Shown here: in pieces, positions 30,529 through 35,631 of the stretch
Layout of the letters: each line of letters opens with the position of its first letter
Numbering within the stretch: position 1 is the stretch's first letter
NCBI GenBank assembly: GCA_900320095.1
Contig: ONQZ01000024.1
Coordinates: 1 to 35,631, forward strand
Direction: 5' to 3'
Length of the DNA stretch: 35,631 nucleotides
From: an uncultured Lentisphaerota bacterium
Lineage (GTDB): Bacteria; Verrucomicrobiota; Lentisphaeria; Victivallales; UBA1829
The notes under the pieces: generated by a model
What the model was told of the DNA's origin: nothing
What the model saw: the letters and a program-made list of their open reading frames with translations, nothing else
The model's database searches: none
Translations under genes and position numbers: made by a program

Positions 30529-30985
30529 ATGCTCCAAGCCCTTCTCCCGAAAGGATACGCGGACCGATATTCCATTTCCATCTCGCCGAAACGGCACGAC
30601 CGTCAGAACCGAAATCGTCGCCGGCGTCACGACATTCCTCTCCATGGTCTACATCCTCGCCGTCTATCCGAGCGTAATGAGCGAGATCGGGGTTCCGGCG
30701 GGCGGAGCTGTCATCGCCGCCGCGCTCGCGTCGTTTCTCGGCACGTTCCTGATGGGATGGCTGGCGAAATATCCGTTCGCGCTGGCGCCGGGCGTCGGCA
30801 TCGTGCCGTTCTTCGCGTTTTCGGTCGTCATGGGCATGGGGATTTCGTGGCAGTTCGGGATGATGGCGGTGTTCCTCGAGGGTATCATCTTTCTGATCTG
30901 CACGGTCGTCCCGCTCCGGGAAAAGCTCTTCAACGCCATCCCCCTGCCCCTGAAAACCGCCATCGGCGTGGGCATCGCGCGATGA
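30529..30985 (+). pseudogene. NCS2 purine permease (PbuG/AzgA-like), 5' fragment
   Basis: The frame from 30600 to 30985 encodes the first third of a hypoxanthine/guanine permease: NGTTVRTEIVAGVTTFLSM, VYILAVYPSVMSEIG, YPFALAPGVGIVPFFAFSVV, AVFLEGIIFLICTVV, LFNAIPLPLKTAIGVGI. It then stops at TGA 30983-30985. Intact family members have about 430-450 residues. No start codon exists in that frame upstream; the ATG at 30529 lies in another frame. The shifts can be explained by a 5-bp tandem duplication (TTCCATTTCCAT near 30570-30581) and loss of one A in GCCGAAACGG near 30590. Restoring both would give a continuous N-terminus of the type RYFHLAENGTTVRTE. After the conserved GVGI the sequence switches to the inverted 3' fragment. 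Confidence 0.85.
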
Positions 30986-31079
30986 AGCCGAAGCAGATGC
31001 CGTCGGCGATGTTGTAGGCGGACGGCATGACGATGATCGCCAGCAGGCACGGGAAGGCTTCCGTAAGGTCGTTGAAGTC
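30978..31079 (-). pseudogene. NCS2 purine permease, inverted 3' fragment
   Basis: Read on the minus strand this 102-bp piece encodes DFNDLTEAFP followed by CLLAIIVMPSAYNIADG and ICFGFIA. That is the penultimate membrane segment of NCS2 purine permeases (compare the family pattern TEA.PAFLTI..MP.TYSIA.GI.FGFI). It is therefore the C-terminal part of the gene whose N-terminal part lies immediately to the left in the opposite direction. The middle of about 250 codons is missing. The junction is the perfect palindrome CATCGCGCGATG (30973-30984). On its other side (31081-31083) there is a minus-strand ATG with AAGGGAG in front of it in another frame, possibly the remains of a neighbouring gene start. 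Confidence 0.8.
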
Positions 31080-31191
31080 TCATCGTCTTCTCCCTTCTTT
31101 TCGTCCTCAAATATATTCTGCTCTGAGTCAGACGCGGATACAGAATGAACGCGACCGCCTGCCGAAATAACGAATTCGTTGTCCCGCGCAC

Positions 31192-31219
31192 TTGACTTTT
31201 AGCCCCTGTATGTTACATT
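31192..31219 (+). promoter_or_regulatory. Promoter of the secreted-protein gene pair
   Basis: TTGACT (31192-31197) and TACATT (31214-31219), spacer 16 nt, about 45 nt before the ATG at 31266. Between 31084 and 31191 I see no gene; a minus-strand TATATT (31110-31115) lacks a -35 partner. Confidence 0.6.
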
Positions 31220-31265
31220 ACTTAGGCGACCTTACGTCAGAACATGGTATTTCAGGAGAAAAAAA

Positions 31266-32255
31266 ATGAAAAAACAAAGATGCTTTACAAAGCTCGTGGC
31301 GGCAGTGCTCGCACTCTGCGCCGGAGCAATCCTGTTCGCGCAAGACGAACGCTATTCGCGGATCCCGGACGGCGCCGCGCTCGTCATGAACCTGAACCTC
31401 GGCAAGCTCTACTCGACCCCGACGTTAAAGGCGATCGCGGATTCCGGCGACGTCCTCGCCATCCGCAACGACCTGAAGAGCATCCCGTGGAACAAGGCAG
31501 GGACGCTCCCGGATCCGGTCATCGTCTATGCGCCGCGGATGGGCGACAGCTACGCCATGCTCGTCGGCACGGACAAGACGCCGGACGAGCTGTTCCGTGA
31601 AATCAGCAAAAAGCGCCTCGCGGTATCCGGGAAAAGCGGCTCCGCCCAACTCATCACTCTGAAGGAAAACCACAGGAACCGCAAGACAGGCAAGAATGAT
31701 CTGCGCGACGCGGGCGAGATCCTGTATCTCACGCCGACGACGGTCGCGTTCGGGCGGAAGAAAAACCCGCTCGACCGCGCGTTCTTTGCGAACAAGCCGC
31801 TTCCCGCCTCGGAGTTCGCGATGCTTCAGAACGCCCCGGCGGACGCGGTCGCGGTCGGCATTCTGCGCAGTTTCCCGCTTGCCGCCGCCGACGACCCGAC
31901 CGGGCTTTCCGCGCTGGTGAAGTCCGGCGACTTCATCATCCGGGAATACGAACCGGGCGCGGCCTCGCTCGTACTGAACATGGAATGCAAGGGCGAGAAA
32001 GAAGCTCAACAGGCGGCGCGCCGCGTGAAGAGTTTCCTCCAGATCACGCTCGTTTCGCTGTTCTCCCTCGACAAAAAGCTCTTCAAGGAGCTGAACAGCA
32101 GTTACACCGCGACCGCCTCGGGCAGCAAGGCGAAAGTCGAGATCAAGCTCCCGAAAGCCACCCTCGACAAAGTCCGCGCCTATTACCTCATGGAACAGGC
32201 CATGCTTGACGCCGCGGACATGACCATCAACATCATAGGAGCCGCCACGAAATGA
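31266..32255 (+). CDS. Secreted protein of unknown function
   Basis: 329 residues, AGGAG 6 nt before the ATG. A Sec signal (MKKQRCFTKLVAAVLALCAG, cleavage after ILFAQ) leads to a soluble alpha/beta protein: YSRIPDGAALVMNLNLGKLY, DPVIVYAPRMGDSYAMLVGT, ILYLTPTTVAFGRKKNPLDR, APADAVAVGILRSFPLA. The last 50 residues are amphipathic helices. The arrangement recalls secreted proteins annotated as hypothetical in Lentisphaerae/Verrucomicrobia, but I assign no function. It overlaps the next gene by 4 nt (ATGA), so the two proteins are co-produced and perhaps partners. Confidence 0.75.
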   Translation: MKKQRCFTKLVAAVLALCAGAILFAQDERYSRIPDGAALVMNLNLGKLYSTPTLKAIADSGDVLAIRNDLKSIPWNKAGTLPDPVIVYAPRMGDSYAMLVGTDKTPDELFREISKKRLAVSGKSGSAQLITLKENHRNRKTGKNDLRDAGEILYLTPTTVAFGRKKNPLDRAFFANKPLPASEFAMLQNAPADAVAVGILRSFPLAAADDPTGLSALVKSGDFIIREYEPGAASLVLNMECKGEKEAQQAARRVKSFLQITLVSLFSLDKKLFKELNSSYTATASGSKAKVEIKLPKATLDKVRAYYLMEQAMLDAADMTINIIGAATK

Positions 32256-32893
32256 AACTGAAAAAAGCGCTCAAGATCGCCCTCGCGGTCCTCGCCGCGA
32301 TCATTGTCCTCCTCGTCGTCCTCGCCTCGCTCATATTCTCCGCGCCGAAGAGCTTCCCGTACACGGTCGAACAGGCCGAAGCCGACGCCCTGCTGGCGTC
32401 CGGGATCGTCGACATGATCTCCGACGCCGTTGTGGACGACGAGGGCAACATCCCGGAGATCGCCGTCGTCACGATCCCGCCGGAACACGTCAACGCCCTG
32501 CTCCGCATCGCCGCGTACCGTCTCAACCGCGAACTCAAGGACGACGGCATCGAGTGCGCCCTCGGCTGGAAAAACTCCGCCGTCAAAGCCGCCGCGTCCA
32601 TCCCCCTGCCCCTTTCCCTGGCGGTCGTCCTGCGCGGCACGGCTTCACCCGTGATCGCCGACGGGAAGATGAACGCCCCGGCGAAAAACCTGAAAGCCGG
32701 CGCCCTGCCCCTTCCGAGCATCAACATCGTGAAGAAAAACATCACGGCGGACGACATCCAGGACGAGAAGCTGAAACTGGCGTTCGAGGCGGTCCACGAC
32801 CTCGCCGCCACCCCGGACGGCAGCCTGAAGATCGGGTTCTACCCCGCGAAGATCAGCAACCTGACACGCATCCTCATGACCGAGGAGGACTAG
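32252..32893 (+). CDS. Membrane-anchored protein of unknown function
   Basis: 213 residues; the ATG is in the ATGA overlap with the upstream gene. One N-terminal anchor (MKLKKALKIALAVLAAIIVL and following LVVLASLIFSA) has no obvious cleavage site, so the rest (DGIECALGWKNSAVKAAASI, LPLSLAVVLRGTAS, LPLPSINIVKKNITADDIQD) would face the periplasm. The overall look is that of AsmA/DUF3971-like lipid-binding beta-proteins in miniature, but the match is too weak for an assignment. A strong terminator follows at 32938. Confidence 0.72.
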   Translation: MKLKKALKIALAVLAAIIVLLVVLASLIFSAPKSFPYTVEQAEADALLASGIVDMISDAVVDDEGNIPEIAVVTIPPEHVNALLRIAAYRLNRELKDDGIECALGWKNSAVKAAASIPLPLSLAVVLRGTASPVIADGKMNAPAKNLKAGALPLPSINIVKKNITADDIQDEKLKLAFEAVHDLAATPDGSLKIGFYPAKISNLTRILMTEED

Positions 32894-32932
32894 TCCTCCC
32901 CTGCGGCAGTGCGCTCAGCTTCGCTTGCGCAC
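32884..32932. repeat. Palindromes at the end of the membrane-protein gene
   Basis: GGAGGACTAGTCCTCC (32884-32899) is a perfect 16-bp palindrome that contains the TAG stop codon. Directly behind it, GTGCGC (32909-32914) / GCGCAC (32927-32932) form a hairpin whose loop (TCAGCTTCGCTT) resembles the GCTCCGCT loops of the palindrome cluster at 1177-1287. Confidence 0.5.
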
Positions 32933-32937
32933 ATCGA

Positions 32938-32980
32938 AACGCCCCGGCTTCCAGCAAGGAGACCGGGGCGTTTGTTTCGT
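32938..32980. terminator. Strong bidirectional terminator
   Basis: Perfect 10-bp stem AACGCCCCGG (32938-32947) / CCGGGGCGTT (32963-32972) with a 15-nt loop, followed by TGTTTCGTT on the plus strand and TTTCGATG on the minus strand. It separates the plus-strand gene pair from the convergent dap operon. Confidence 0.8.
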
Positions 32981-32996
32981 TATGTCGTGTTTTGCG

Positions 32997-33239
32997 CTAT
33001 CGCGTGAGCTCTGCGAGGAAATACGCCAGGAACAACGCGGCAAAAGGAAGAAGCGTATCGAGAAAGGAACCTTTCTTCGGCACAAGGATCCGGATCGCGA
33101 GGAGCAGGGAATCGACAAGGACAAAACAGGTGAACAGACGATACCCGTCAAGCACGAGCATCAGTAGGCAGGCGACCGGCAGTGCGACATAAAAGTGCCG
33201 CCGAAGAAGCGTTTTGTCGACTGTGTTCTGCAAATGCAT
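32997..33239 (-). CDS. Small two-span membrane protein behind dapA
   Basis: 80 residues, ATG 33237-33239, 21 nt after the dapA stop. HFYVALPVACLLMLVLDGY and the following LFTCFVLVDSLLLAIRIL form a first hydrophobic region (possibly two helices). LLPFAALFLAYFLAEL forms a last one, with a basic LVPKKGS turn between. No family recognised. The ribosome-binding site is weak (AGG 12 nt upstream). Hydrophobic periodicity and operon position support a real gene; the stop is just inside the bidirectional terminator. Confidence 0.5.
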   Translation of the reverse strand: MHLQNTVDKTLLRRHFYVALPVACLLMLVLDGYRLFTCFVLVDSLLLAIRILVPKKGSFLDTLLPFAALFLAYFLAELTR

Positions 33240-33260
33240 GGTCCGGCAGCCTGATCTTCT

Positions 33261-34130
33261 TCAGTCGACCGGGACGTCGGCGAGGATCTGGCGGAGAAAT
33301 TCGCGGTTCTTGTCCGAGGGCGGGCAGAGCGGCAGACGGTATTCCTCGTCGATGAGGCCGCGGATCGCCATGCCTGCCTTGACCGGGATCGGGTTGGTCT
33401 CCACGAACATCGCCTTGAAGAAGCGGTAGAGCTTGCGGTGCAGTGCGCGCGCCTGATCGAACGCGCCGGCGTTGCAGAGGTCGACGAGCTGCTTCATCTC
33501 CTTCGGGATGATGTTCGACGCCACGCTGACCACGCCGACCGCGCCGACGGACATCATGGGCACAGTGAGCGCGTCGTCGCCGCTGAGGACCGGGATGTCG
33601 CAGAGGTCGAGGATCTCGGACACGCGGTCGACGGAGCCGCCGGCTTCCTTCACGCCCGCCACGTTGTGGTTCTTCGCGAGGCGCGCGATGGTTTCGGGCG
33701 CGACGGCGACGCCGGAACGTCCGGGCACGTTGTAGATCACGATCGGGATGTCGCAGGAATCCGCGATGGTGGCGAAGTGGCGGTACAGGCCCTCCTGCGT
33801 GGGCTTGTTGTAGTACGGGGCGACCTGAAGCGAGAAATCCGCGCCGTCGGCCTTCGCGTGTCGGGTCAGGTGAAGCGCCTCGGCGGTCGAGTTCGCGCCG
33901 CTTCCGGCAAGCACCTTGCAGCGTCTGTTCACGAGCTGGACCACGGTCGCGATCACGCGTTCGTGTTCCTCGAAGCTCAGCGTGGGCGATTCGCCGGTGG
34001 TGCCGACCGGGGAGATCCCGTCGACGCCGTAGCCGATCTGCATTTCGACCAGCTTCGTCAGTTTATCGTAATCCACTGCTCCGTTGCGGAACGGAGTCAC
34101 AAGCGCCGTGTAGAGACCTTGAATTTTCAT
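33261..34130 (-). CDS. dapA: 4-hydroxy-tetrahydrodipicolinate synthase
   Basis: 289 residues from the ATG 34128-34130, AAGGA 9 nt upstream. A class I aldolase that condenses pyruvate with aspartate semialdehyde in lysine/diaminopimelate synthesis. GISPVGTTGESPTLS (38-52) holds Thr44/Thr45, VIYNVPGRSGV the active-site Tyr133, and AGVKEAGGS the Schiff-base Lys161. Full length. Start and dapF stop share an ATGA overlap. With dapF it supplies diaminopimelate for a Gram-negative peptidoglycan. Confidence 0.96.
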   Translation of the reverse strand: MKIQGLYTALVTPFRNGAVDYDKLTKLVEMQIGYGVDGISPVGTTGESPTLSFEEHERVIATVVQLVNRRCKVLAGSGANSTAEALHLTRHAKADGADFSLQVAPYYNKPTQEGLYRHFATIADSCDIPIVIYNVPGRSGVAVAPETIARLAKNHNVAGVKEAGGSVDRVSEILDLCDIPVLSGDDALTVPMMSVGAVGVVSVASNIIPKEMKQLVDLCNAGAFDQARALHRKLYRFFKAMFVETNPIPVKAGMAIRGLIDEEYRLPLCPPSDKNREFLRQILADVPVD

Positions 34131-35005
34131 GATTGGGAATCCTTTTCCTTGGAATATGGGCTGTCGGCGGCCGTAACGGACGCCAGTTCGAATCTGTCTG
34201 CGGAGGCGGTCCCCCGGTACACCTCGACCGCGGGACCTGTCAGGATGATCCGCGCGGAATTTCCGGAGGGGAGATGCGTCTTGACGAGGTCGCCGGACCT
34301 CGTGCGGAATGTGAGGTCGGCGGGCGCGTGGAAGAACTTCGCAAGCACGCGCGCGGACGATGCGATCCCGGTCCCGCACGCCAGCGTTTCATCCTCGACG
34401 CCGCGTTCGTAGGTGCGGATCAGGATTGGCTCGGAGAAATCGTGTCCGAACTCCAGAAAATCGACGTTGACGCCCGCGGGCGCGAACGCCGCATGATAAC
34501 GCAAATCGCGGCCGGGACGCAGGATGTCGGCGCGTTCCAGTCCGTCCATGCGGACCACGGCGTGCGGCACGCCGACCGCGCCCTTGAAGACCGTGTATCC
34601 GGCGGTGTGCTCGTGCGCCTCGAAATCCTCGGTCACGGGCAGTTCGATGCGGACCAGGTCGGGTCCGATGACCTCGGCGGCGAGCTCGCCGCCGCCCGTC
34701 GCGAACGTGATGGACGACTCGCGCGCGAGGCTGTGTTCGTAGGCGAAAAGCGCGGCGCAGCGGAGGCCGTTTCCGCACAATTCCGCCTTGGACCCGTCGC
34801 AGTTGAAGAACTCCATGACGACCTGGTTGCAGCCGGGGATGCGCGATTTGGAGAGCAGGATCAGGCCGTCGGCGCCGATGCCGCGGCGGCGGTCGCAGAG
34901 CTTCCGGATGGCGTCCGCCGTGAAGACGTATGCGGACTCGGACCGGTCAACGACCACGAAATCGTTGCCCGCTCCGCTCATTTTCGAGAATTTCAGAAGA
35001 TTCAA
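34127..35005 (-). CDS. dapF: Diaminopimelate epimerase
   Basis: 292 residues. The start is TTG (35003-35005) with GGAGG spaced 5 nt; the next ATG would remove the conserved first strand LLKFSKMSGAGNDFVVVD. AELCGNGLRC gives the first catalytic Cys (77) and ETLACGTGIASSARV the second (210), the proton donor/acceptor pair that converts LL- to meso-diaminopimelate. First gene of the dapF-dapA unit. The region 35006-35207 holds no gene; minus-strand TTGTCG and TGTATT with a 17-nt spacer (about 35050-35090) are the only promoter candidates. Confidence 0.95.
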   Translation of the reverse strand: MNLLKFSKMSGAGNDFVVVDRSESAYVFTADAIRKLCDRRRGIGADGLILLSKSRIPGCNQVVMEFFNCDGSKAELCGNGLRCAALFAYEHSLARESSITFATGGGELAAEVIGPDLVRIELPVTEDFEAHEHTAGYTVFKGAVGVPHAVVRMDGLERADILRPGRDLRYHAAFAPAGVNVDFLEFGHDFSEPILIRTYERGVEDETLACGTGIASSARVLAKFFHAPADLTFRTRSGDLVKTHLPSGNSARIILTGPAVEVYRGTASADRFELASVTAADSPYSKEKDSQS

Positions 35006-35169
35006 CTCTGCCTCCGGATGCTGTCGGTTCGCGGCTGATCCGTCCCGCCACGACCATAAAAAAATACATTCCGGTCAGGCGCATACGACAATCAACCGTA
35101 TCTGCTTTAAAAAGATAACTCCTAAAAGCTGATTTTACCAGTGTTTTTCCCGAAAAACCATGATTTTTT

Positions 35170-35205
35170 CCGGACGCGCCGCGCTTTTCGCGGCTTTTTG
35201 TCCGG
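35170..35205. terminator. Nested hairpin between ABC-permease and dapF genes
   Basis: Outer arms CCGGAC (35170-35175) / GTCCGG (35200-35205) and inner arms GCCGCG (35178-35183) / CGCGGC (35189-35194). It lies 3 nt from the permease stop codon. On the minus strand A-residues follow, not T; on the plus strand the inner hairpin is followed by TTTTTG. It is therefore a better terminator for plus-strand transcription, although no plus-strand gene ends here. Confidence 0.5.
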
Positions 35206-35207
35206 TA

Positions 35208-35631
35208 TTATTCGGACCGGAGGACGTCGATCGGGTTCTGCTGCGCCGCGCGCCATGCCGGATACGTGCCGAAAACCACGCCGACGAACGACGAGATCAG
35301 GAGCGAGCCGAGGATGTTCGTCATGGAGGCTTCCGTCGGCATTTCCGCGTACCGCTTCACGATCTCGGAGAGCCCGAGGCCGAGCCCGATTCCGACGCAT
35401 CCGCCGAGCGTGGTCAGGATCACGGTCTCGATCAGGAACTGGAACAGGATGTCGAACTTCTGCGCGCCGAGCGCACGGCGCGTGCCGATCTCCTTCTTGC
35501 GTTCGGACACGCTCGCGAGCATGATGTTCATGATGCCGATGCCGCCCACGAGCAGGGAGATGCTGGCGATGGCGCCCATGACGATGGTGAAGATCTTCTG
35601 GGTGCGTTCGCGACTGGCTTCAAGGGCTTCT
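35208..35631 (-). CDS. MacB/FtsX-type ABC permease, C-terminal part (cut by window edge)
   Basis: The frame is open to the window end, so the start lies to the right; an internal ATG at 35577-35579 is not the start. The visible 140 residues read ...QKIFTIVMGAIASISLLVGG, then IGIMNIMLASVSERKKEIGT and RRALGAQKFDILFQFLIETV. Three membrane segments follow, and the end is GTYPAWRAAQQNPIDVLRSE. This is the C-terminal FtsX domain of MacB-like permeases, which work with an ATPase and a periplasmic adaptor in lipoprotein, peptide or macrolide export. Its ATPase is presumably encoded outside the window. Confidence 0.92.
   Translation of the reverse strand, partial: EALEASRERTQKIFTIVMGAIASISLLVGGIGIMNIMLASVSERKKEIGTRRALGAQKFDILFQFLIETVILTTLGGCVGIGLGLGLSEIVKRYAEMPTEASMTNILGSLLISSFVGVVFGTYPAWRAAQQNPIDVLRSE

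Noticed and set aside
30529..31017. An intact small protein starting at ATG 30529
   Set aside because: The frame soon becomes an Arg-rich shadow of the permease frame. Conserved NCS2 residues are in the neighbouring frame.
1..35631. CRISPR array, tRNA/rRNA genes, insertion sequence, prophage or integrase
   Set aside because: No regularly spaced direct repeats, no cloverleaf or rRNA sequence recognised, and no transposase or phage protein motifs in any of the credible frames.

Overview
The window is a 35.6 kb stretch of high-GC, densely coding bacterial chromosome, with no rRNA, tRNA, CRISPR array, insertion sequence or phage gene that I can see. Gram-negative features are clear: lipoproteins with lipoboxes, an outer-membrane-type lipocalin, secreted proteins with Sec signals, and diaminopimelate synthesis. 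Anaerobic features are also clear: indolepyruvate:ferredoxin oxidoreductase and pimelate-dependent biotin synthesis. Many genes are preceded by TTGAnn-N16/17-TATATT-like promoters. A 29-codon basic protein of the AURKAIP1/COX24 type, the TPR-rich secretome and a GH43-like lipoprotein fit a PVC-group anaerobe (Lentisphaeria/Victivallales or a relative, perhaps from a gut). That assignment is inference, because no marker gene is present.

Left part (1-11.3 kb, mostly minus strand). A GT2 glycosyltransferase enters from the left edge, followed by a cluster of short palindromes. Then come a small Cys-rich protein, a Blc-type lipocalin and a double-TPM-domain membrane protein. An accessory stretch (4.6-7.3 kb) follows: a DUF3791-DUF3990 pair plus a third gene form a tightly overlapping toxin/antitoxin-like operon. 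The third protein carries an extra helix-turn-helix-like domain, and the operon promoter has a palindrome lying over its -35 box. A 60-residue membrane peptide and a SUKH (SMI1/KNR4) protein fused to a formylglycine-generating-enzyme-like domain sit next to it. Beyond are an EamA transporter, a TPR protein with a His/Cys-rich N-terminus coupled to a DUF4037 nucleotidyltransferase-like protein, and a LysR regulator.

Middle (11.4-26.9 kb, mostly plus strand). The operon bioB-bioD-bioA-bioWF is divergent from the LysR gene. It makes biotin from free pimelate and ends in a fused BioW-BioF enzyme. After a lipoprotein, a DPM1-like glycosyltransferase and the GH43-like lipoprotein comes iorB-paaK-aminotransferase-iorA-NUDIX. 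The first four genes together encode the route aromatic amino acid <-> arylpyruvate <-> aryl-acetyl-CoA <-> arylacetate. The tiny COX24-like gene and a secreted TPR protein follow.

Right part (27-35.6 kb). A minus-strand operon nrdR - ClC channel with CBS domains - ATP-cone-like protein is followed by a wrecked NCS2 purine-permease gene. Its N-terminal part is joined at a 12-bp palindrome to an inverted piece of its own C-terminal coding sequence. Then come a secreted/membrane-anchored gene pair, dapF-dapA plus a small membrane protein, and the C-terminus of a MacB-type ABC permease leaving at the right edge.
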